Counted from the stretch's first letter, positions 1 through 7,049 are shown. The stretch: 10,097 nt of DNA from a bacterium (GCA_021847535.1 JAJZMR010000039.1:1-10097), one strand, 5' to 3'. Made by a program: numbers and translations. Notes: generated by a model not told the origin, from the sequence alone.

Positions 1-318
1 ACTATTTGGGGGCTCATACATTCTTTTATACGTATCAGTGAGCGGCAATCTGCAGATATCGTGACCGTAGCTCCAGGAATTGCAGAAGCTCTTATCACGA
101 CATTGGCTGGGTTGTTAGTCGCCATTCCCACCATTGCATTGTATCATGCATTGCTTACCTATGTTCGTCAAGCAGAAGACCAGTTAATGGTGATTGCAGA
201 TCGTTATGAAATTTTGGCAAAAAAATTATGGGAAAGGGAATATAGCCATGCGTATGCACAAATATCGTCAGCAGAGAAGTCAGAGCCTGCCGCGGGTAAA
301 TCTTACCCCGCTCATTGA
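1..318 (+). CDS. tolQ: TolQ/ExbB proton-channel subunit, C-terminal part
   Basis: This is the end of an inner-membrane protein of the TolQ/ExbB/MotA family. The reading frame is open from base 1, so the start lies outside the window. The visible 105 residues begin with a TIWGLIHSF segment typical of the cytoplasmic-to-membrane junction. They continue with VTVAPGIAEALITTLAGLL, the third transmembrane helix signature, and end in a charged cytoplasmic tail. In the family, TolQ forms a pentamer around a TolR dimer and uses the proton gradient to move TolA. The next gene is a TolR homologue whose start lies 71 bp inside this gene. That order, followed by a TolA-like gene and TolB, favours the name tolQ over exbB. 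The family call is secure; the TolQ rather than ExbB label rests on context. Confidence 0.93.
   Translation, partial: TIWGLIHSFIRISERQSADIVTVAPGIAEALITTLAGLLVAIPTIALYHALLTYVRQAEDQLMVIADRYEILAKKLWEREYSHAYAQISSAEKSEPAAGKSYPAH
231..240 (+). promoter_or_regulatory. Ribosome binding site choosing the tolR start
   Basis: GGAAAGGGAA lies seven bases upstream of the ATG at 248, inside the end of tolQ. It supports that ATG over the earlier in-frame ATG at 194, which would add 18 residues unlike any TolR N-terminus and has no comparable site. Confidence 0.6.
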
Positions 319-685
319 TACAGCATTAACGCTGCTTGTTATTTTTATGGTTACCACACCATTAATTCAAAATGGGATAAAAGTTGAATTGCCAAAGGGG
401 CATGTCAGTGATGTTGATCTTGCGGAAAAGCCCCAAGAATGGGTCGTTGCGCTTGATGCTCAGGGGATTATCTATCTTAATAATCAAGCGGGGACTGCCA
501 CCGATATTTTACAACAGCTTCACTATGCAAGCGAGCATAAGGGTGTAGATGCCGTTATTGTTCGTGCCGATACGGGCGTTCAATTTGGTAAAGTGATCGA
601 GCTGGTTGATGCAATAAAAAATATAGGAAAAATTACATATGTTGCGTTTACTACAGAAAAAATATCGACCTCTGGGGCTCGTTAA
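248..685 (+). CDS. tolR: TolR/ExbD-family biopolymer transport protein
   Basis: The product is a 145-residue inner-membrane protein with a short basic cytoplasmic N-terminus, one transmembrane helix (about residues 20-38) and a periplasmic domain. The helix starts with VNLTPLIDTALTLLVIFMV. Asp24 is the membrane aspartate that carries protons in this family, matching Asp23 of E. coli TolR. The length is close to E. coli TolR (142). The ATG at 248 is chosen because of the preceding AAGGGA site and because the N-terminus then matches the family; an ATG at 254 is also possible. TolR pairs with TolQ to energise the TolA-like protein encoded next. The gene overlaps tolQ by 71 bp and its end overlaps the next gene by 47 bp, so translation is probably coupled along the operon. 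Confidence 0.93.
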   Translation: MRMHKYRQQRSQSLPRVNLTPLIDTALTLLVIFMVTTPLIQNGIKVELPKGHVSDVDLAEKPQEWVVALDAQGIIYLNNQAGTATDILQQLHYASEHKGVDAVIVRADTGVQFGKVIELVDAIKNIGKITYVAFTTEKISTSGAR

Positions 686-1367
686 TAGTGATCTTTTTAA
701 ATATGGGCTCATGGTTACGATACTTCATATTGTTCTTTCATATGTTGTCTTTCAGCCTGACCGGTCATCTTGTATGATTGATATTAAAAAAAATTTAGTC
801 ATGCGCAGGGCAACGCGCGTTATGTTATTGGCCGATTCTATAAAAAAGACAACGAAAAAGAGCTCTTTTGACCAAACTATTCAAAAAAAAGATAGGCGAG
901 AAAAAATTATTAAAAAACTTGATAAAAAGCTGAATAAACAGCCTGCTAAAAAGCTTTTTTCACCCCTTAATTTAGGCTCAAAGAGGGTAAAATCAAAAAA
1001 AATAAAATCGCAAAATAATGAATCATCAGAACAAAAAATTGAGCCGATTAAGCTGCCAACCGAGGTTTCAGAAATAAAGCCATCAGCGATGGTTCCGGTA
1101 GAATTAGATATTCGTCAATATGAAGAGGCGGGCCTTTACGCTGATATTATTGATGCCGTGAAACGCTGGTGGCACCCGCCTGTAGGCGTCAGCACCACGA
1201 CACCTTGTAGCATTCAGGTATCGATCTCATCAACAGGCGCGCCGGATCATCTTGAGGTGATTCAAAGTTCTGGATTTCCTGTCTATGATATTGCGGCAAA
1301 AAGTGCCGTTCTTAAAAGTCACTTTCCAAAAAAATTATGGGGCAAAAAATGTATTTTCCAATTTTAA
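639..1367 (+). CDS. tolA: TolA/TonB-like envelope-spanning protein
   Basis: The 242-residue product has the TolA/TonB plan. A single N-terminal membrane helix lies at about residues 20-39 (around LMVTILHIVLSYVVF). A very lysine-rich hydrophilic stretch spans about residues 65-130. A C-terminal TonB_C/TolA-like domain covers about residues 155-242 and contains CSIQVSISSTG, then VIQSSGFPVYDIAAKSAV. In TolA, the helix contacts TolQ/TolR, the middle spans the periplasm and the end binds TolB and outer-membrane partners. The product is much shorter than E. coli TolA (421). The ATG at 639 has AGGAAA about ten bases upstream; an ATG at 711 would cut into the membrane helix and is less likely. The final QSSG pattern is more TonB-like, so the TolA name rests mainly on its place between tolR and tolB. 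Confidence 0.82.
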   Translation: MLRLLQKKYRPLGLVNSDLFKYGLMVTILHIVLSYVVFQPDRSSCMIDIKKNLVMRRATRVMLLADSIKKTTKKSSFDQTIQKKDRREKIIKKLDKKLNKQPAKKLFSPLNLGSKRVKSKKIKSQNNESSEQKIEPIKLPTEVSEIKPSAMVPVELDIRQYEEAGLYADIIDAVKRWWHPPVGVSTTTPCSIQVSISSTGAPDHLEVIQSSGFPVYDIAAKSAVLKSHFPKKLWGKKCIFQF

Positions 1368-2599
1368 CAGCGCTCTCAATTTTTTTGTATATCCCGTGCA
1401 TATCCACGGTCTCTATTGCTATTGAAAAACCGAACAGCAAGGCACTTTTTTCTCTTGCGCTTGTTTACGAACATGATAAAGATCTGCCGAATGTGGAGCT
1501 TTTAAAAAAAATGTTTACCGGTACGGGGGTTTTTACGGCCTTGATTTTTCAGCGCCCGGCGCCTGCATCAAGCAAGGTTATAACTGAATATCTTAATTAT
1601 GGATGCGGCGTGGTTCTTTTTATTTCATCTGACAAAGACCGTATTTCCTGGCGTCTTTATGATGCCACTCAGGCGCAGATGCTTATCGGAAAAACAACGG
1701 GAACTGAGGTGACGGCGTTAACTATACGTTTGGTAGCCGATGCTGTTATTGCTTATCTTTTTAATCAACCCTCATATTTTTTGACCAAAATAGCCTATGT
1801 AAAAAAAAGCCCTACGATGCGTAATTTTAAAAAAACTGAAGTTTGCATTCTCGATCCGGTAGATGGCACAAGTAGGACAATTATTAAAGATAGTCGTATT
1901 TTGGTTGCCCCCCAGTGGGCGCGACCTTCAGCCTCTGATAAAAAAATATGGTTGACGATATCAGAATTTACTTCAAGTAATGTTCGGTTGATGGGGCTTG
2001 ATCTTGATGGACATGTTTGGCCAATTATTGATGCCCCAGGAACTTGTGTTGGCGTTGCCCAACAAGATCGGGATACCTTTGTTTATTGTCGTTCAGGAGG
2101 TATATGGCTTTATACCTTTGATTGGCACGCTAAAAAAGGAACGCATACGCGGATCACCCATAAAAATAAAGTATGTGGTTGCCCATCATTACTCTCTCAT
2201 GGTGACATTATTTACTCGTGTAATGGAAATATTGAGCGATATAACAAGGAAACGCAGCAGACAACGATTCTCCCGCTGGGCGGCTATGTTCTTTCCCCGG
2301 ATGTGCACCGAGCAACGGATAACATTCTTTTTTCAAAAAAAGTGCAAGGAGTTTTGCAGCTTTTTTCAACTGATGTGCGTGGAAAATCGGTGACGCAGTT
2401 GACCTATTCTCCAGGAGACAAGGTTGATGCATCCTGGTCTGCGTGTGGAAATTATATAGCCTATAAGCGTTGCTTTAAGGGCCATGAGCAAATCGCTATT
2501 TTTAATTGTATGACTGGTACTGAACAAATAGTGACGCCAGAAGATCAATTATGCGGCTATCCAACTTGGTCTGAGCCGCAGCCGTTACTCTACGGGTAA
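1337..2599 (+). CDS. tolB: TolB, periplasmic beta-propeller protein of the Tol system
   Basis: The product has 420 residues, near the usual 430. It has an N-terminal signal sequence (about residues 1-28), an alpha/beta N-terminal domain (about 30-155) and a C-terminal WD40-like/PD40 propeller (about 165-420). One propeller blade is clear: SPGDKVDASWSACGNYIAY resembles the family pattern of PSWSPDG(R/K)xIAF. Other blades are diverged. TolB lies in the periplasm and links TolA with Pal at the outer membrane. The start overlaps the TolA-like gene by 31 bp. An ATG at 1349 is an equally reasonable start: it has GGGG upstream and begins directly at the hydrophobic signal, whereas 1337 keeps a lysine before it. 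The 3' end overlaps the convergent LigD-type gene by 15 bp, and pal is not next, unlike in many proteobacteria. Confidence 0.88.
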   Translation: MGQKMYFPILTALSIFLYIPCISTVSIAIEKPNSKALFSLALVYEHDKDLPNVELLKKMFTGTGVFTALIFQRPAPASSKVITEYLNYGCGVVLFISSDKDRISWRLYDATQAQMLIGKTTGTEVTALTIRLVADAVIAYLFNQPSYFLTKIAYVKKSPTMRNFKKTEVCILDPVDGTSRTIIKDSRILVAPQWARPSASDKKIWLTISEFTSSNVRLMGLDLDGHVWPIIDAPGTCVGVAQQDRDTFVYCRSGGIWLYTFDWHAKKGTHTRITHKNKVCGCPSLLSHGDIIYSCNGNIERYNKETQQTTILPLGGYVLSPDVHRATDNILFSKKVQGVLQLFSTDVRGKSVTQLTYSPGDKVDASWSACGNYIAYKRCFKGHEQIAIFNCMTGTEQIVTPEDQLCGYPTWSEPQPLLYG

Positions 2600-3487
2600 T
2601 TGTTTTGCATAGCGATTCATTTCTTGCCAAAAAGCAGGGGTATCATTCAGATGATCAAAAATATTTTTGATTGTATAGGTATCTGATCGAAGCTTACTAT
2701 TATGAAGCTCATCCCAGTCGATCGGCGTTGCAACCGGGGCTCCTTCGCGAGCACGCACTGCATAAGGAAGAACAGCTGTTGCGCCAAAGCTATTACGCAT
2801 AATGTCTATTAATAGGCGCTTGCCACGCTTTTTTTTGTGTGATTCAAGGGTGAAGTTTTCAGGATCATCTTCAACAACCAACTGAGCGATTTTTTTTGCA
2901 AATAGCCGTACGTCATCAAAGTGATTTTTGGGATTAATTGGAACACGTACATGAAGTCCTCGGGAGCCTGTTGTCATGAGTCCTGCAGATAGTCCATGCG
3001 CTTGCACAAGATCTTTAATGATTAATGCTGCCTGTGCAATCGGTTTAAAATCTTTTACGTTTTTTTCTGCCGGATCAAGATCGAAAATAATCATGTCCGG
3101 ATAGTCCAGGTGATTCGTTTTACTCAGCCAGGTATGGGGCGTAATACACCCTTGATTTGTTATATAGATAAGCGTTGCGACATTTTGGCAGACAACATAC
3201 GATGTTGTTTCATGGCCAGCAATTTTGCTTTTTGAAGGGATACTTTTGCGCTTGATCCAGGCTGGGAAATAAGGCGATGCATTTTTTTGAAAAAAGGACT
3301 CTCCCCTTATCCCTTCTATAAAGCGGTCCATCGTAAGTGGTCGGTTGTGACAATAAGGCAACAGTATCGGCGCGATCGCCTGATAATAATCAATAAGTTC
3401 ACCCTTTGTTATACCAGAGCTGGGAAAATATACTTTATCTATGTGTGTCAGGATAATTTTGTGGCGGTTGAGCACTCTTATCGTCAT
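2585..3487 (-). CDS. Stand-alone LigD-type DNA polymerase domain (AEP/PrimPol fold)
   Basis: The 300-residue product matches the polymerase domain of the bacterial NHEJ protein LigD from end to end, with no ligase or phosphoesterase domain attached. Visible motifs are HIDKVYFPSSGITKGELIDYY near the N-terminus, the metal-binding FDLDP (Asp136 and Asp138), the nucleotide-binding TTGSRGLHVRVP (172-183), and DIMRNSFGATAVLPYAVR with the third metal aspartate at 228. All catalytic residues appear intact. In the family this domain adds ribo- or deoxyribonucleotides at DNA ends or fills gaps during repair; separate homologues such as mycobacterial PolD1/PolD2 are known. AGAGGGA precedes the ATG. Upstream on this strand a TATACT (3509-3514) could be a -10 box, but no good -35 goes with it. 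No Ku or ATP-dependent ligase gene lies in the window, so a partner must be encoded elsewhere if NHEJ operates. Confidence 0.92.
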   Translation of the reverse strand: MTIRVLNRHKIILTHIDKVYFPSSGITKGELIDYYQAIAPILLPYCHNRPLTMDRFIEGIRGESFFQKNASPYFPAWIKRKSIPSKSKIAGHETTSYVVCQNVATLIYITNQGCITPHTWLSKTNHLDYPDMIIFDLDPAEKNVKDFKPIAQAALIIKDLVQAHGLSAGLMTTGSRGLHVRVPINPKNHFDDVRLFAKKIAQLVVEDDPENFTLESHKKKRGKRLLIDIMRNSFGATAVLPYAVRAREGAPVATPIDWDELHNSKLRSDTYTIKNIFDHLNDTPAFWQEMNRYAKQLPVE

Positions 3488-3538
3488 AACAGGTCCCTCT
3501 TTAGCCTAAGTATATAAAAATGGCTTAATAGAAAACTA

Positions 3539-3568
3539 TTGACTTGCGTTTTCGTGATAATTTATGAT
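3539..3568 (+). promoter_or_regulatory. Sigma70-like promoter for the 3640 gene and capA-like gene
   Basis: TTGACT (3539-3544) and TATGAT (3563-3568) are separated by 18 bases, each one mismatch from consensus. A TATAAT at 3569-3574 is a perfect hexamer but would leave a 24-base gap to this -35. Transcription would start near 3575 and leave an AT-rich leader of about 65 bases before the ATG at 3640. The 3488-3639 intergenic region holds nothing else I can name. Confidence 0.6.
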
Positions 3569-3639
3569 TATAATAACAGTTTATAATTAAAAAAATATAA
3601 ACAATTAATATAATAAATAATCAATAATAAGGAGTAGTA

Positions 3640-4065
3640 ATGAAAAAATATAGAGTATACGCGTTCCTCGTTTTAGGAAGCTTGTCGGCGCTTACCGCAC
3701 GAGAAAATGATTCAATTGCAGCATCAAACTTAATTACCTTTATGAACATGGCAGAAGAACACAAACTTGATTGGATCAGCTATATGCAAGAGCAAGCTTT
3801 GACTAAGGCTGATCTATTAAAGCGAATAACGGAAGATTGGTTTATTTTTAAAAAAGCACAGGTTAACTTGCTTGACAAACTGACGGATTTTGATGAACAA
3901 GCTAAGCAGGATTATTTTGATTACAGCTTGGCGGCAGCTCTTGCCTTACATAAAAAACATATGGCGCTCTGGGAAGAATGGGCCGAGAAATATCAAGCAA
4001 TTGCTCAAGAGTTATGTCAAGGCCAGAAAGATGAACTTGCCAATTTTGAAAATAACCAGGTTTAG
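3640..4065 (+). CDS. Secreted small helical protein of unknown function
   Basis: I do not recognise a family. The product is 141 residues and starts with a clear signal peptide: MKKYR, a hydrophobic core of about residues 6-19, and a likely cut after LTA (residue 20). The mature part looks almost entirely alpha-helical, rich in Leu, Ala, Lys, Glu and Asp, with several tryptophans and repeated hydrophobic spacing that could form a coiled coil or helical bundle. It has one cysteine near the C-terminus. AAGGAG lies five bases before the ATG, and a strong promoter precedes it. Its 3' end overlaps the capA-like gene by 35 bp, so the two are probably translated together, and both products have export signals. 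That pairing suggests a shared envelope or extracellular role, but the function is unknown. Confidence 0.8.
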   Translation: MKKYRVYAFLVLGSLSALTARENDSIAASNLITFMNMAEEHKLDWISYMQEQALTKADLLKRITEDWFIFKKAQVNLLDKLTDFDEQAKQDYFDYSLAAALALHKKHMALWEEWAEKYQAIAQELCQGQKDELANFENNQV

Positions 4066-4981
4066 GCGCTTTATATTTTTAGCTGTCTGCGCAGCATCGT
4101 GGGGACAGGCAACAAATAAAATGACGGTTACCTTAGGTTTCGTGGGCGATCTTATGCTTGGACGACTCGTTAATGATACCATTGTGCGTGAACGCTCAAA
4201 TTTTGTTTGGGGTGACACGCAGAAGGATCTTCAACAGGCAGATTATCTTATCGGAAATTTGGAAACGGATTTAACAAAAAGCACTACTATGATGCCTAAG
4301 GTTTTTAATTTTAAGGCCGATCCTGTAGCTGTAAAAAGCTTACAGGACGGCCATGTTGCTCTGGTTAATCTTGCAAATAATCACTCGCGTGATTTTGCAG
4401 ATGAAGGTTTATTTGAAACTCTTGCTGTGTTGGATCGCGCACAAATTAGACATGTTGGTGCGGGCATTGACAAGGCTCATGCGCAGCAGCCTATTTTTTT
4501 TACGAAAAATGGGATACGATTTGCTGTTATAGGTTTGACGGACAACGAACCGACCTGGCAGGCAGGCGACAACAATGCCGGGACCGATTATGTGCGTATC
4601 TATCCATCACAAAATTTTATTAATTTTGCACATACACTTATTGAAGCAGGTGTCGATATTATTCATGGCCATAGTGCTCATGTGGTGCAAGGGATCGAGG
4701 TTTACAAGGGCGGCTTGATTATGTATGACACTGGTGATTTTATTGATGATTATGTTGTTGATTCAGAATTGCGCAATGATCTTTCTTTTTTATTTAATGT
4801 CACGCTGAGTATGCAGGGGGTTGAAAAAGTTTCTCTTATTCCTGTAAAAATAAGCGGTATGCAAGTTAACCATGCAACTGGTGCAGATTATGATTTTCTT
4901 ATATCTGTTATGAAAGAACGATGTGGTCGCATGGGCACGCACGTTCAAGAGGTTAACCATCGCTTGGATATTGTTGTATGA
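4031..4981 (+). CDS. CapA/PGA_cap-family metallophosphoesterase-like protein, apparently lacking the HWG segment
   Basis: The product has 316 residues. A signal-like N-terminus (basic RFRRF then FIFLAVCAASWGQA) suggests export. The body carries CapA-family motifs: GFVGDLMLGR (Asp40), NLE (76-78), NLANNHSRD (113-121), GHSAHVVQGIEVY (213-225) and YDTGDF (232-237). The family belongs to the calcineurin-like metallophosphoesterase superfamily and is named for a poly-gamma-glutamate capsule protein, though most members have no known substrate. Between these motifs, members normally carry a strand with HWG that supplies a metal-binding histidine. Here GTDYV (184-188) runs directly into RIYPSQNF, and that strand, perhaps 30 residues, is absent. 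The frame is otherwise intact. An ATG at 3890 is in frame but would bury over 140 bases of the upstream gene as a non-family extension, so 4031 is preferred. No pgsB/capBC genes lie nearby, so a capsule role is not supported. Confidence 0.85.
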   Translation: MNLPILKITRFRRFIFLAVCAASWGQATNKMTVTLGFVGDLMLGRLVNDTIVRERSNFVWGDTQKDLQQADYLIGNLETDLTKSTTMMPKVFNFKADPVAVKSLQDGHVALVNLANNHSRDFADEGLFETLAVLDRAQIRHVGAGIDKAHAQQPIFFTKNGIRFAVIGLTDNEPTWQAGDNNAGTDYVRIYPSQNFINFAHTLIEAGVDIIHGHSAHVVQGIEVYKGGLIMYDTGDFIDDYVVDSELRNDLSFLFNVTLSMQGVEKVSLIPVKISGMQVNHATGADYDFLISVMKERCGRMGTHVQEVNHRLDIVV

Positions 4982-5064
4982 ATGATTGATTTATATGCTT
5001 TTTTTGGCAGGCGGGGGCAATTTTCAGTCGATGCGTATTTGATAAAATATGCTATCATATAATT

Positions 5065-5820
5065 ATGAAAGAAAAATCTTTATCAACTTATTTTAAACTT
5101 GCACAAGAGTATTATGATGGCCAAGTGCACCGTTATCACGATGAAGCGCTTGGATTTTATATGGCCTGTGCTGCTCAGGCACAAGGACCGATTCTTGAGC
5201 CTATGTGTGGAAGTGGTAGATTTTTCATTCCGCTTGTGCAGGCAGGATATGATATAGAGGGTTTTGACGCTTCGCATTATATGCTTGCTGCGCTCAGAGC
5301 GCGTTGTCCTCAGCCATTGGTGTGGCACCAGTTTATACAAGATTTTCAGTCTTTAAAAAGGTACGCGCTTATCTTTATACCGTATGGATCATGGGGACTG
5401 TTAGCCCCGTGCGATGCGGATAAAAGCTTAAAAAAAATGTATAATCATCTTGCACCTGGAGGGCGATTTATTGTTGATATTGAGACAATTGCTTCTGTGC
5501 CAACAGGCCTTAATCAGTGGCACCGTGATGTGTGTAAGCGGCCAGCAGATGGCTCCTATGTAGTTCTTAACAGTTACCTGGCATATAATTCGACAACGCA
5601 CTATTTTAATGCACGTTGTCGTTATGAATCGATTATTGATGGCGGAGTTGATAGTATAGAAACGGAGGATTTTCAGCAATATCTGTACGAGTTTGATGAA
5701 TTTGAAAAAGTGGCACAACAGGCAGGATTTACTATAATCAACAAATATCAGGATTATCAAAAGACTGTTGCAAAAGACGTGCGCGCGCCACTGCTTATCT
5801 ATGAATGTATTAAAGAATAA
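5065..5820 (+). CDS. Class I SAM-dependent methyltransferase
   Basis: The 251-residue product has a Rossmann-type methyltransferase core. Motif I is ILEPMCGSGRFFIPL (43-57), where EPxCGSGR stands in for the usual DxGxGxG and the glycines are kept. Motif II, the acidic end of strand 2, is GYDIEGFDAS (61-70). LAPGGRFIVDIE (about 129-140) matches the strand after the active-site region. The substrate cannot be told; small-molecule methyltransferases of the Methyltransf_11/25 type are the closest style. It is a cytoplasmic protein without a signal or membrane segment. No Shine-Dalgarno sequence stands before the ATG, and the upstream bases are AT-rich, so the message may be leaderless or weakly translated. 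The gap from the capA-like gene is 83 bp, and the gene ends 11 bp from the convergent membrane-protein gene. Confidence 0.85.
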   Translation: MKEKSLSTYFKLAQEYYDGQVHRYHDEALGFYMACAAQAQGPILEPMCGSGRFFIPLVQAGYDIEGFDASHYMLAALRARCPQPLVWHQFIQDFQSLKRYALIFIPYGSWGLLAPCDADKSLKKMYNHLAPGGRFIVDIETIASVPTGLNQWHRDVCKRPADGSYVVLNSYLAYNSTTHYFNARCRYESIIDGGVDSIETEDFQQYLYEFDEFEKVAQQAGFTIINKYQDYQKTVAKDVRAPLLIYECIKE

Positions 5821-5831
5821 AAGCTGGCAGT

Positions 5832-6401
5832 TTAGTTAATGGCGGTATCTTTTCGGGTGCAATACCAGAGGGTGATAATAATCAGACCGCTGATAAAAAT
5901 ATCGATGCCGATATAAGTGCCCATGACCCACAGCCCAGATATAGGCCACTGGTGCCAAATGAGAATGCCTAAGATTGTTGAAAGTGTCCCCTGGACAATC
6001 TGCAATCCTGTGTGGTCTAATGTATGAACAAGTGCGAAAAATATTTTTAAAAGTCCCGAGGCAATGAAAAAATAGGCTAATACAAGGGTGAGTGTCAACT
6101 CGCTCAAAAGAGGGTGTGCGAGTATTATCATTCCCGTAACTCCGTAAAAAACAGTAAGAAAAAGATGAATAATAAAACTTTTAATAGTCCGAAAATTAAT
6201 AATTTTTATTCCTTCTAAAATTGAAAAGATCAATAACAGGACTCCAAAATAAAAAATAGTTATGATTGAGCTGAATAGTGCAAAATAGATCGCGAGCGCT
6301 CCAATAATGCAGGAAGAAATGCCAAGAAAGAGTAAAAGATTTCCTTTTTCTTGTAATTCTTTTTGTGTTTCTTTATCAAATTGATAGAAAGAAAAATTCA
6401 T
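5832..6401 (-). CDS. HdeD/DUF308-family six-helix membrane protein (second of pair)
   Basis: The 189-residue product is mostly hydrophobic, with about six transmembrane helices after a short charged N-terminus. The last two helices show the family signature, ILIWHQWPISGLWVMGTYIG followed by IDIFISG. E. coli HdeD is an inner-membrane protein tied to acid resistance; most DUF308 members have no proven role. Its start codon overlaps the stop of the upstream paralogue by four bases (ATGA, 6398-6401), and AAGGAA lies six bases before its ATG, so it is co-translated with that gene. A glutamate in the second helix (ILEG) is shared with the paralogue. It meets the methyltransferase gene end to end with an 11-base gap, where I see no convincing terminator hairpin. 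Confidence 0.85.
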   Translation of the reverse strand: MNFSFYQFDKETQKELQEKGNLLLFLGISSCIIGALAIYFALFSSIITIFYFGVLLLIFSILEGIKIINFRTIKSFIIHLFLTVFYGVTGMIILAHPLLSELTLTLVLAYFFIASGLLKIFFALVHTLDHTGLQIVQGTLSTILGILIWHQWPISGLWVMGTYIGIDIFISGLIIITLWYCTRKDTAIN

Positions 6402-6934
6402 ATAATGTTCCTTAATGGTTTAGAAAGAGAGAGCATGATCCAGGTCCAGCCAGTCATGAGTGCATCAATTCCGACAAGTGTGCCGATAACCCATAGACTT
6501 GATTCAGGCCATTCAAATCCTACAAGAAATCCGATAAGTAAGGTAAGCGCACCGTTTAAAAAAAGCCACAACCTGTGTGGGGTTTGCTTTTCTAAAGAAA
6601 AAATAATCCGAACGACGCCGCATGCTATAAAAAAAAGGGCATGCAGTAAGGTCACGATAGCTTCATCGCCTAGAGGGTCGATTGTGATGAGTATTCCCGC
6701 AGCGATATAAAGAATACTCATAAAAAGATGGAGTATTAAAAAGCTTATGCTTGGCATTTTGATCACATGGGCTCCTTCTATAAGGCCAACCAGTATAAGA
6801 AAAAGCCCAAAATAGGCTATTTGGATTCGTGAGCTTACTGATGAAAAAAGAATTGCGAGTATTCCAAGGCTCATAAGCAATAGGCCGAGATATAAAAACC
6901 AAAAGTGATAAACAATTTTGTGAGCGTGCTGCAT
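6398..6934 (-). CDS. HdeD/DUF308-family six-helix membrane protein (first of pair)
   Basis: The 178-residue product has six predicted membrane helices at roughly residues 11-33, 37-58, 63-85, 92-113, 118-140 and 146-170. The C-terminal family signature reads GFEWPESSLWVIGTLVGIDA. It is a paralogue of the next gene by the same helix plan, the shared LIEG/ILEG glutamate in helix 2 and the WPxSxLWV(I/M)GTxxGID motif. AAAAGG lies a few bases before the ATG. It is the first gene of a two-gene minus-strand unit and is transcribed away from ftsH. I could not identify a confident promoter on this strand in the 151 bases shared with ftsH. The function is unknown; the family name suggests stress or acid response in the inner membrane, which is only a suggestion here. 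Confidence 0.87.
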   Translation of the reverse strand: MQHAHKIVYHFWFLYLGLLLMSLGILAILFSSVSSRIQIAYFGLFLILVGLIEGAHVIKMPSISFLILHLFMSILYIAAGILITIDPLGDEAIVTLLHALFFIACGVVRIIFSLEKQTPHRLWLFLNGALTLLIGFLVGFEWPESSLWVIGTLVGIDALMTGWTWIMLSLSKPLRNII

Positions 6935-7019
6935 AAAAAACCTTTTATAATAAAAATTCCTTTTTCACGATAATGGTATTTTTTAGAAAAAAGCAATAGT
7001 TCTTCAAAAAGTTGACCGC

Positions 7020-7049
7020 TTGAGGAAATCAGAAAAATTGCTTATAATC
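7020..7049 (+). promoter_or_regulatory. Sigma70-like promoter of ftsH
   Basis: TTGAGG (7020-7025) and a perfect TATAAT (7044-7049) are separated by 18 bases. The predicted transcript starts near 7056 and gives a leader of about 30 bases containing TAAGG (7076-7080) before the ATG at 7086. The TTG at 7020 is therefore better read as the -35 box than as a start codon. Confidence 0.65.

Noticed and set aside
194..247. Earlier ATG for tolR
   Set aside because: It adds 18 residues unlike TolR N-termini, and AAGGGA is correctly placed for the ATG at 248.
3569..3574. Perfect TATAAT as the -10 box of the 3640 promoter
   Set aside because: The gap to TTGACT would be 24 bases; TATGAT at 3563 gives an acceptable 18.
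3890..4030. Longer start for the CapA-like protein
   Set aside because: The extension lies within the upstream secreted-protein gene, has no family resemblance and would bury the signal peptide.
4580..4612. Frameshift as the cause of the missing CapA segment
   Set aside because: Family motifs on both sides are in the same frame with no stop, so any loss is in frame.
6935..7019. Minus-strand promoter for the HdeD-like pair
   Set aside because: Several AT-rich hexamers occur, but none pairs with a reasonable -35 at 16-18 bases.
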